This document shows positions 55,669 to 64,000 of a stretch of DNA of 64,000 bases, one piece after another. This DNA comes from Catonia carolina (Eukaryota > Arthropoda > Insecta > Hemiptera > Achilidae). The notes beneath the pieces are model-generated. The model worked only from the letters and a program-made list of their open reading frames with translations. It had not been told where the DNA came from and made no database searches. The DNA lies in NCBI GenBank assembly GCA_035578175.1, contig JAQMRL010000040.1, positions 992,001 to 1,056,000 on the forward strand, written 5' to 3'. The stretch's first letter is position 1. Each line of letters begins with the position of its first letter. The position numbers were made by a program, and so were the translations under genes.

Positions 55669-55735
55669 AATATCAAGTATGTGGTGGAAAAAAATCCTTC
55701 ATGAAATGTCTAAAATTGGCTCGATAAATAAAAAA

Positions 55736-56683
55736 TCTGGTGTGAAACACTCACACAACTTTCTCTTGCCAATGCAAATAATTAATAATAAACCTAACAT
55801 TATTAATAAAATATTAAAAATAAACAACAACTAACCTCAAAAACATAACCTTATTTTAATCATGAGTGGAAGACGCAAAATGAAAATCGAACTCAATTTG
55901 GCTTAAAAAAAACGGAGAATCACACTTTCACGCTAAACTAGGCTCTGTAGAGAAAAATTCTCTAAACAAAAGTTGTAGATCTTTTAATTTTCTATAACTT
56001 TTATTATATACACTTTTGTCGTAAAATGCATACTAAGACCGAAATGTTAAAAAAATCGATTTTTCTCACGTTTTCGTGAGAAAAAAAAACAGAAAATCGC
56101 AAATTACCGCTAAACTAAGCGTTATACAAAAAAATGTTTGAAACAGAAGTTGTAGGTTTTTAAATTCTCTACAACTTTTATGATATAAGTTTTTGCGCTA
56201 AAATTTATATTAAAGCCGTAATCTTAAAAAAACAACGTTTTTACGTGAAAACAGCCTCACCGAGAATTTCAGCAGACATGGCGCCTACCCTATCTTGTAG
56301 AGAATAAAAAATTGAGTAAAATAGGCGATTTTAAAAAAAATCGTAGGACCAGTTTTTGAGAAAATCGCAAAAAAGTGAAAAATTATACGAATAAACTACT
56401 ACTTCCGGTTGACCGATTTTGATGAAAATGTTCGTGTCGCGTCCGGTAGTGGTATGTAACTTAAGTTTCAAGTTTCAAGTTCGTACGATGTTCCGTTCTT
56501 GAGATATTCTGTTCACACACACACACACAGACACACAGACACACACACAGACCAATCGCTAAAAACATGTTTTTTGGATTCAGGGGGTCTGAAAACGTAT
56601 AGATCCGGTGAAAACTCGATATCGAAAAATCGACATGAAAACAATACTTTCCTTCCTATATATTCATATAGGCAAGAGAAAGT
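55736..56683 (-). mobile_element. HINE family A, full length (A27)
   Basis: Both termini; microsatellite of CA with two GA interruptions (56513-56548). 948 bp. Confidence 0.85.
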
Positions 56684-57003
56684 AAAAATTCTAATGATGT
56701 TAAAAGTGCGAAGTGTCGGCGCAAATGCTAATTCAGAATGGATAAAGTAGGTCTCTTGAAAAGTAGGTCTTTTAATTTAAAATTAATGTTATGTTTTTAT
56801 AATAAATTTATGACGAAATTTTGCATCCTTTCTGTGTATTTATAAGTAATGTTCAGCTATGGTAGCATCTAGTGCAATTCCGGTGCGACGTCACACGCAT
56901 GTTCACTGTATGGCTAAAAAATTAATGTAAACATTCTTAGGAAATAGTTACAGATATTTAAACTAAAGCAAAAGTTTTCAATGGAATTTATTTAAAAAAA
57001 AAA
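56684..57003. other. Unassigned spacer
   Basis: AT-rich, no recognisable feature. Confidence 0.3.
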
Positions 57004-57150
57004 TCTGGTGTGAAACACTCACACAACTTTCTCTTGCCAATGCAAATAATGACCAATATAACCTAACATTAGTAATAAAACATTAGAAATAAACAACAAA
57101 ACCTAACTTCAAATAACATAATCTTACTTTAATCATGAGTGGAAAATCAT

Positions 57151-57190
<40 letters not shown>

Positions 57191-57944
57191 GTGTGAACAA
57201 AATATCTCAAGAACGGAACACCGTACGAAGTTGAAACTTGAAACTTAAATTAGGTACCACTGGAGGATTCAACACGAACATTTTCTTCAAAATCGGTCAC
57301 CTGAATGTAGTATTTTCTTCAAAAATATGGATCTTGAATATGGAAAATCACTCTTTCACGCTAAACTAGGCTCTGTAGAGAAAAATGCTCTAAATAAAAG
57401 TTGTAGATCTTTTAATTTCCTATAAATTTGATTATACTTTTTTGTCGTAAAATGCGTAATAAGGCTGAAATCTTTAAAAAATTTTCTACACGATTTTGTG
57501 AGAAAAAACAGAAAATTGCTAATTACCGCTAAACTAAGCGTTATACAAACAAATATTGAAAATAAAATTTGTAGAATTTTAAATTCTCTACAACTTTTAC
57601 TAGATACATTTTTGCGCTAAAATGCATATTAAAGTCGCAATCTTAAAAAAAACAATTTTTTTTCGAGAAAACAGCCTCACCTAGAATTTCAGCAGACATG
57701 GCGCCTACCCTAACTTGTAGAGCATGAAAAATTTAGTAAATGAGGCGATTTTTAAAAATATCGTAGGAGCCCTTTTTGAGAAAATCGCAAGAAAGTGAAA
57801 AATTACACGAATAAACTACTACTTCCGGTTGACCGATTTTGATGATAATGTTCTTGTCAGGTCCTCTAGTGGTATGTAACTTAAGTTTCAAGTTCGTACG
57901 ATGTTCCGTTCTTCACACACACACACACACGCACGCGCGCACGC

Positions 57945-57975
<31 letters not shown>

Positions 57976-58112
57976 TCACTAAAAACATGTTTGTTTTTTT
58001 AGGTTCAGGGGCTCTGAAAAGGTGTAGATCCGGTGAAAACTCGATTTCGAAAACCGACACGAAAACAATACTTGTCTTTTCTTCTTGTACATTCATATAG
58101 GCAAGAGAAAGT
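57004..58112 (-). mobile_element. Chimeric HINE family A (A28)
   Basis: Outer parts are a normal minus copy (TCTGGTGTGAAACACTCAC at 57004; GGCAAGAGAAAGT ending 58112). Positions 57150-57340 are in plus orientation: (TG)n, AACAAAATATCTCAAGAACG and ACACGAACATTTTCTTCAAA. The copy thus has two microsatellites, one per orientation (57154-57192 and 57916-57974). Confidence 0.8.
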
Positions 58113-58117
58113 AAAAA

Positions 58118-58674
58118 TGTAGTACGAGAGGCGATTTTTTAAAAAAATCGTAGGAGCCGTTTTTGAAAAAATTGCAAAAAAGTGAAAAATTAAACGAATC
58201 AACTACTACATTCAGGTGACCGATTTTGAAGAAAATGTTCGTGTTGAATCCTCCAGTGGTACCTAATTTAAGTTTCAAGTTTCAACTTCGTACGATGTTC
58301 CGTTCTTGAGATATTTTGTTCACACACACACACACACACACACACACTGACCAATCGCTAAAACCATATTTTTTGGGTAATTACTTTTTTTTGGTTGGTT
58401 GGTTTAACGTCCGATTGTTCTACAATTACCGCTAATGCAGACGGTGAAGGATAAAAATATAAAAATATACCGTCCCTGAATGGGATTCGAACCCAAGACC
58501 GCATGATGAGAGGCGAGAACGTTGCCAACTACACCAATGCGGCCGGCCTTCTTCTTTTTGGGTACAGGGGGTTTGAAAACGTGTGTATGCGTTGAAAAGT
58601 CGATTTCGAAAAATTGACATGAAAACAAAATATACTCTCCTTCCTATATAATATTTATACAGGCAAGAGAAAGT
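58118..58674 (-). mobile_element. HINE family A, truncated, with nested SINE (A29)
   Basis: Starts abruptly at AGGCGATTTTTTAAAAAAAT a few bases after the end of A28 and runs to the 5' terminus at 58674. A SINE occupies 58380-58554. Confidence 0.8.
58380..58554 (-). mobile_element. tRNA-derived SINE 1 copy with 10-bp target duplication
   Basis: TTTTTGGGTA flanks it at 58370-58379 and 58555-58564. On the minus strand box A is TGGTGTAGTTGG and box B GGTTCGAATCC. It ends TCGGACGTTAAACCAACC with an A tail. Complete, about 175 bp. Confidence 0.85.
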
Positions 58675-59151
58675 ATAAAACAATTTACTTAAATTGATTG
58701 TCGAACTAAGGACTCACAATATGCGAAGAAACCAGTTGGTTTAACAACTATACAAAACGCTGACTATTGTACGATATAAAATATAATTTATCTATTACAG
58801 AATGTATGTAATAATACTTAGTAATACGCGTAGAGTAGTAGGTAATGAAAACGAAAAGTAAAATAAAATTATATAACAGATATGTAAATTGGTTGGATGC
58901 AAACAAACGTGAACAATCTTATGCCTTCAACCTAATAACACACTTATTCAAAGGTCTATCCTAAGAGTCTTCTTACAGACCGACTATCAAAACAAACAAA
59001 CCAACGCGCACGCGCGTGCCTAGATTTACTCAAAACAAAAACAATATATGACCATTTCTCTTTCATCATAATATCTCCTCTACTACATGCTTATCTCAAT
59101 TTATTTGTATTTGCATATATTTTACCGGTGTGGATAGTTCATTTCCTTACT
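58675..59151. other. Unassigned sequence
   Basis: AT-rich, no recognisable feature apart from CGCACGCGCGTGCC, a short palindrome at about 59008. Confidence 0.3.
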
Positions 59152-59232
59152 ATGTTGCAATCAGGTGGTGTTCCACTAGGTACAGTTTTGGGCCCTTTAT
59201 TGTTTTCGCTCGTCATTATTTTGTTTTGTATT
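59152..59232 (+). pseudogene. LINE RT fragment (GVPLGTVLGPLLF motif)
   Basis: Reads MLQSGGVPLGTVLGPLLFSL in frame, matching the RT motif GVPQGSVLGPLLF of CR1/Jockey-type elements. Only about 25 codons are visible before a SINE insertion, and no RT sequence follows it. Confidence 0.65.
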
Positions 59233-59243
59233 TTACAGTTAAT

Positions 59244-59408
59244 GCCGGCCCGTTGGCGTAGTGGTTAGAACTACTGGCTTTTACGTCGGGGTCCCGGGTT
59301 CGATTCCCGGTCAGGTGTGGTATTTTTTCATCACTTGTCTTGATCTATAATTCTTCTTTTTGCATTAGCAGCAAATTGCAAAACAGTCGGACGTAAAGCA
59401 AAACAAAA
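59244..59408 (+). mobile_element. tRNA-derived SINE 3 with 11-bp target duplication
   Basis: TTACAGTTAAT flanks it at 59233-59243 and 59409-59419. Box A TGGCGTAGTGG, box B GGTTCGATTCC; body ends AGTCGGACGTAAAGCAAAAC. Related to SINE 1 in its 3' part but with a different tRNA-like head. Confidence 0.85.
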
Positions 59409-59435
59409 TTACAGTTAATATTTTTTTACTTTTGC

Positions 59436-59830
59436 CAATAACAGGCAGGTGGAGTGTTTAATTATTTGCACTTGATCTGCTTGTTCCAGGGGTACCAAAA
59501 ATAGTTCTGTTTCTTATCACATGGTCACCCAATTATATTTAACAACTGAGGGATTTAACAATAGAACAGGTTTTCGTGTAAAATGGGATTAGTCACAGTT
59601 ATCCCCTCTCAGAGTCAAAAATTTCGTTACCCAGCGTGACCCAGTGGTGAATGAAGTGAAGGTGTCATTTACAGGCTGGGAAGTAGTTGCTTTTCAGAAG
59701 GCCTGGCATGCTGATAAGCATACTTAACTACTCAGTGAGGAAGACTATTGTAAACCACTCAACAATTAGTTTTACTTAGTAAAACCTCTAGAGGTTCAAA
59801 CAAGCCTTTTGGCTGATCACCTACACAACA
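59436..59830 (+). mobile_element. Retroposon family B, diverged
   Basis: From CCAATAACAGGCAGGTGGAG to GATCACCTACACAACAC. The frame shared by younger copies is recognisable (GTGAATGAAGTGAAGGTGTC) but broken by stops. Confidence 0.75.
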
Positions 59831-60255
59831 CATTCTTTACTTAACGTATTGTTTTCATTCAGACCCATGAACCCCTCACCCGCAAAACACTTTTTCAGCG
59901 ATCGGCGTGTGTTTCTGTGTGTACGTGAACAAACTATCTCAAGAACGGAATATTGCACGAACTTCAATCTTGATTCCTAAGTTTCATTCATCTAGGCCTT
60001 TTCACAAAAACATTTTAATCAAAATCGGTCAACCAGAAGTTGTAGTTTATTCGTGCAATTTTACACTTTTTTGGATTTTACAATAAAGGCTTCCACAATT
60101 TTTTTTAACGCTTCATTTATTACATTCTTTATGCTCTACTAGTTATAGGGTAAACGCCATGTCTGTTGAAATTCTTTGGCGAGCTGTGCTCTCGTGGTAA
60201 AAAATTATTTTTCAAGGTTTCAGCCTTAATATGCATTCTAGAGCGAAAGCTTTTA

Positions 60256-61120
60256 CGAGTTATGGCTATTAAATAAAGAGACTGACGTTGTAAAAATTTA
60301 TTTTTATTTTAATCACTTATTGTCACCTTCAATATTCACTCCTTCTCTATCCCTACAACGCTCCATGCGAATTTTCCATTGTTAGAAACAGTGCTGGAAG
60401 TCATCTTCTGTCAGCTCCTTTAGGACACGTGCCACTTTCTCTTTTACAGCTTCCACAGACTCAAATCTTGTCCCTTTTAATGCAGATTTCACCTTAGGGG
60501 AGATACTGTACTTGGCTAGGAAACTCTTCACAGATAACGCGGAATGAGCTGGCGCATTTTCTTGATGGAGAACCCATGCATGATTTGTTCTTCCACATTT
60601 CGGGGCGTTTTTTCCTTACTCTTTGACGTAGTTTAGAAAGTACCTCAAGGTAGTAATATTGATTAATTTTTTGACTCTCAGGAACCCAGTGAAGGTACAC
60701 AATTCCATGGATATCAAACAAAGCAATCATCATTGCTTTAAATTTCGACTTGCTCATTCGAGTTTGTTTGGCTCTCGGTGAACATCGGCTCTTCCATTGC
60801 ATGGATTGGCGCTTCATTTCCGGATCACAAGTAAAAAACCACGTTTCATCACATGTTATTATCTTCTACCTGTTCCGTAAGGTGAAATCTGCATTAAAAG
60901 GGACAAGATTTGAGTCTGTGAAAGCTGTAAAAGAGAAAGCGGCACGTGTTCTGAAGGAGCTGACAAAAGATGACTTCCAGCACTGTTTCCAACAATGGAA
61001 AATTCGCATGTACCGATGTAGGGATAGAGAAGGAGTGTATATTGAAGGTGACAATAAGTGATTTGTATTAAAAAAAATAAAATTTTTACGTCTGTCTCGT
61101 TATTTAATAGCCACACCCCG
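60256..61120 (-). mobile_element. Mariner family M3, fold-back copy sharing a junction with 40.5 kb
   Basis: TA at 60254-60255 and 61121-61122. Left part is the normal 3' end (minus). Right part (60870-61120) is an inverted copy of the same 3' end, joined at TTATTATCTTCTACCTGTTC, equivalent to the junction at 40742. 865 bp, opposite orientation to the 40-kb copy. Confidence 0.85.
60494..60865 (-). pseudogene. Mariner (M3) transposase middle part
   Basis: Open 107-codon frame KRQSMQWKSRCSPRAKQTRM, FDIHGIVYLHWVPESQK and VRKKRPEMWKN, then frameshifted. The second catalytic motif would read QENAPAHS, with Glu in place of the catalytic Asp. The region of the third motif is deleted (CCAAGTACAGTATCT joined to CCCCTAAGGTGAA). 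Confidence 0.8.
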
Positions 61121-61122
61121 TA

Positions 61123-61401
61123 TATTCAAGGAATCACTGTTAGTGAGTAAGGTAAAGTGTTTGAAAACAAATTGAACAGTTTGAAAAAGCTGTAAAAGAG
61201 AAAGCGGCACGTGTTCTGAAGGAGCTGACAGAAGATGACTTCCAGCACTGTTTCCAACAATGGAAAATTCGCATGGATTGTAGGGATACAGAAGGAGTGT
61301 ATATAACACTCCTGAAAATAAGTGAAGTGACAATAAGTAATTATGTATAAATTAAAAATAAAATTTTTACGTCAGTCTCGTTATTTAATAGCCACACCTC
61401 G
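61123..61401 (+). mobile_element. Mariner family M3, 3' fragment
   Basis: 61186-61401 encodes the transposase C-terminus (KELTEDDFQHCFQQWKIR) and the 3' terminal repeat GCCACACCTCG, followed by TA. The first about 60 bp are not recognisable mariner sequence. It abuts the fold-back copy. Confidence 0.7.
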
Positions 61402-61576
61402 TATATAGGTAATCAAAGTTATTGAAAATTATAAGAACACCAATTTTTATTCCAAACGTTTTTCTACAGCACTTAGTTTAGCGTAAATTAGTGATTTTTC
61501 GTATTTTTAAGTCGAACCGAAGTTTCAGTTTTATTTTACATCATTCAATCATTAGTAAAATTAAGTTTTGTCTTTT

Positions 61577-61735
61577 ACTTTCTCTTGCCTATATGAATAT
61601 ATAGGAAGGAAAGTATTGTTTTCATGTCGATTTTTCGAAATCGAGTTTTCACCGGATCTATACGTTTTCAGACCCCCTGAACCCAAAAAACATGTTTTTA
61701 GCGATTGGTCTGTGTGTGTGTCTGTGTGTGTGTGT

Positions 61736-61776
<41 letters not shown>

Positions 61777-62560
61777 TGTGTGTGAACAGAATATCTCAAG
61801 AACGGAACATCGTACGAACTTGAAACTTAAAACTTAAGTTACATACCACTACCGGATTCGACACGAACATTTTCATCAAAATCGGTCAACCGGAAGTAGT
61901 AGTTTATTCGTATAATTTTTCACTTTTTTGCGATTTTCTCAAAAACTGGTCCTACGATTTTTTTTAAAATCGCCTGGTTTACTACATTTTTTATGCTCTA
62001 CAAGATAGGGTAGGCGCCATGTTTGCTGAAATTCTGCGTGAGGCTGTTTTTACGTAAAAACATTTTCTTTTTAAGATTTCGGCTTTAATATGCATTTTAG
62101 CGCAAAACGTTATATAATAAAAGTTGTAGAGAATATAAAATTCTACAACTTTTATTTCAAACATTTTTTTGTATAACGCTTAGTTTAGCGGTAATTTGCG
62201 ATTTTCTGTTTTTTTCTCACGAAAACGTGAGAAAAATCGATTTTTTTAAAAATTTCGGTCTTAGTATGCATTTTACGACAAAAGTGTATATAATTAAATT
62301 TATAGAAAATTAAAAGATCTACAACTTTTGTTTAGAGCATTTTTCTCTACAGAGCCTAGTTTAGCGTGAAAGCGTGATTTTCCGTACTTTTAAGCCAAAC
62401 TGAGTTCGATTGTCATTTTGCGTCATTCACTCATGATTAAAATAAGGTTATGTTTTTGAGGTTAGTTTTTGTTCATTTCTAATATGTTAATAATAATGTT
62501 AGGTTTATTATTAATTATTTGCATTGGCAAGAGAAAGTTGTGTGAGTGTTTCACACCAGA
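61577..62560 (+). mobile_element. HINE family A, full length, reference copy (A31)
   Basis: A good reference for the family. Left terminus ACTTTCTCTTGCC (61577-61589). Microsatellite (TG)n with TC units at 61709-61785. Internal dyads: AAAAGTTGTAGAGAAT / ATTCTACAACTTTT around 62118-62153, and CGCTTAGTTTAGCG near 62178. Right inverted repeat GGCAAGAGAAAGT (62526-62538), hairpin GTGTGA-GTGTT-TCACAC (62540-62556), terminal CAGA. T runs flank both ends. No long frame, so non-autonomous. Features fit Helentron-associated elements (Helitron2). Confidence 0.85.
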
Positions 62561-62589
62561 TTTTTATTTTACATTGTTATCTACGGTCT

Positions 62590-63465
62590 GTATAAAAATT
62601 AAACGGCTGTTTTGAGAATTAAAGGGTACGGAAAAGAGGCTGCTGTAAGAAAAGGTGTACGACAAGGTTGTTCTTTGTCATCACTACTTTTTAACTTGTA
62701 TTAGAAGAGGCTATAAATGAATTGAAGGAGAAATTTTACGCAGGACTAAAAATTCAAGGAGAAACAATAAAAATGTTGAGATTCGCCGATGATATAGTAG
62801 TATTAGCCGAGGCAAAGAATGATGCCTTAAATGGAATGGCTTAAATGGAATGGATGAGATCTTGAGGAAGGATTACTTCATGAAAATTAATAAGAACAAA
62901 ACGAAAGTGTTGTGCAGCAGCAAGAGTGGTTTAGAAGAGATGGGAAATTTAAAAGTAGGCAACGAAAACATACAGGAAGTTGGGGAATTCTTCTATCTAG
63001 GGAGTAAAATAACAAAGGATGGTAGAAGCACAAGTGATATCAAAAGCAGAATTGCTCAAGCTAGAAAAGCCTTTGAAATGAAAAACACCTTACTGACAAC
63101 AAACATTGACTTAAAGATTAGGAAATATTTCTTAAAACACTATGTTTAGAGTCTAGTAGTATATGGGAGTGAAACGTGGGTGATAGGGGCTGTAGAAAGG
63201 AAGAGGATGGAAGCTTTTGAAATGTGATGTTATAGGAAAATGTTAAAGATGAGGTGGGTGGACAAAATAAGTAATTTAGAGGTTGTTAGGCGAGTGGATG
63301 AAAAAAAGAAATACATGGAAGCATCATACCAGGAGAAAGGTTAGGCTAGTGGGGGATATCTTAAAACATCAATCAATAATGGAGGGTAATATTGAGGGAG
63401 TGAAAGGGGGAGGCAAATGTTAGAATATGTAAAGAAAATTACAAAAGATGTAGGGTGGGCCAGGT
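62590..63465 (+). pseudogene. LINE reverse transcriptase, degraded (same family as 54.4 kb)
   Basis: Plus-strand RT from the VLRIEGYEKEAAVRKGVRQG-equivalent region through RFADDIVVLAEAK (about 62777-62815) to the C-terminal part. A 99-codon stretch at 62850-63149 is open (NKTKVLCSSKSGLEEMGN). Lesions include a deletion around 62820, a duplicated TTAAATGGAATGG, and stops after FLKHYV. Truncated at both ends; the usual GATGAC tail is absent. Confidence 0.8.
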
Positions 63466-63624
63466 ATAGTCACTTGAGTCACGAGTTTGCCCTTGTTTGC
63501 AACGAGGGGTAAAGGGGGAAAAGCATCAGTGCGCATGCGCGACTGCTTTTATTCAGTACAACAAACATAACAACTTATACTATACCCAGAGCATAGCCTA
63601 TACAGTATATCGCGGAACCTTTTT

Positions 63625-64000
63625 ACTTTCTCTTGCCTATATGAATATATAGGAAGGAAAGTATTGTTTTCATGTCGATTTTTCGAAATCGAGTTTTCAC
63701 AGGATCTATACGTTTTCAGACCCCCTGAACCCAAAAAACATGTTTTTAGCGATTGGTCTGTGTGTGTGTCTGTGTGTGTGAACAGAATATCTCAAGAACG
63801 GAACATCGTACGAACTTGAAACTTGAAACTTAAGTTACGTACCACTACCGGACTCGACACGAACATTTTCATCAAAATCGGTCAACCGGAAGTGGTAGTT
63901 TATTCGTGTAATTTTTTACTTTTTTGCGATTTTCTCAAAAACTGGTCCTACGATTTTTTTAAAAATCGCCTGGTTTACACAATTTTTTATTCTCTACAAG
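63625..64000 (+). mobile_element. HINE family A, cut by window end (A32)
   Basis: Starts ACTTTCTCTTGCC at 63625, with a short (TG)n (63758-63780), and continues to the window end at the TATTCTCTACAAG segment, the family mid-point. Confidence 0.85.

Larger units (their letters stand above)
59845..61571 (+). mobile_element. Old HINE family A split by mariner M3 sequences (A30)
   Basis: 59845-60255 covers the interior from TTTCATTCAGACCC to AGCGAAAGCTTTTA, and 61404-61571 continues (AACACCAATTTTTATTCCAA to the TTAAGTTTTGTC segment). It lacks its 3' hairpin and is followed by the start of A31. Strongly diverged from other copies. Confidence 0.7.

Noticed and set aside
59244..59320. Functional tRNA genes at the box A/box B sites (48656, 48844, 58380, 59244)
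   Set aside because: Each continues into a SINE body with target duplications or a tail, and the stems are imperfect.

Overview
The window reads as intergenic or intronic DNA of a repeat-rich, AT-rich animal genome, most likely an insect. The evidence is mariner, hAT, pogo-like, Helitron, non-LTR and tRNA-SINE families with arthropod-style transposases. Hemiptera is only a guess. I see no intact host gene; two short exon-like segments (minus strand 47781-47903 and plus strand 26338-26400) are the only host-gene candidates. A run of exactly 100 N (24272-24371) is an assembly gap. Family names A to E below are mine.

The dominant component (family A, more than 30 copies or fragments, about half the sequence) is a roughly 0.92-1.0 kb element. 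It starts with ACTTTCTCTTGCC, carries a (TG)n microsatellite about 130 bp in, has conserved internal dyads, and ends with the inverted copy GGCAAGAGAAAGT followed by a hairpin (GTGTGA/TCACAC) and CAGA. It lies between T runs without an obvious target duplication. Asymmetric terminal inverted repeats, a 3' hairpin, a microsatellite and T|T insertion are the published hallmarks of Helentron-associated elements (HINE, DINE-1-like, non-autonomous Helitron2). Several copies sit head-to-tail, as expected for rolling-circle movement.

Other elements are nested in or between these copies. 0-1 kb: 498-bp tandem duplication. 1.6-3.1 kb: GC-rich unit with a TATA box and a histone-type 3' stem-loop, split by a mariner. 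5.2-8.1 kb: one HINE split by a DD41D mariner and by a canonical Helitron that keeps a Pif1 helicase remnant. 9.2-10.5 kb: mariner with a nested 366-bp solo LTR. 10.9-12.1 kb: DD34D mariner whose 5' end is replaced by an inverted copy of its own 3' end. 12.1-13.1 and 15.7-17.7 kb: LINE 3' ends, the latter in an 875-bp tandem array. 17.97-18.6 kb: 630-bp polypyrimidine tract. 21.1-23.8 kb: repeat C interrupted by two target-site-flanked LINE insertions. 29-32 kb: segment-HINE-segment duplication and a 127-bp tandem array. 32-33, 40-41 and 60-61 kb: more fold-back mariners. 41.9-42.7 kb: pogo-like element. 47-49 kb: terminal-inverted-repeat element and tRNA-derived SINEs. 49.2-51.4 kb: LINE RT ORF inside a 220-bp repeat cluster. 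51.7-52.4 kb: hAT. 53.0-54.0 kb: mariner. 54.4-55.7 kb: twin-primed LINE. 55.7-64 kb: further HINEs, SINEs and LINE RT.

No gene network operates here. The order of insertion can be read from nesting, target-site duplications and paralogous empty sites. Most transposase and RT genes are broken; the longest intact frames are an RT C-terminal part (336 codons), an RT palm (301 codons), an RNase H module (340 codons) and a catalytic mariner domain (288 codons).
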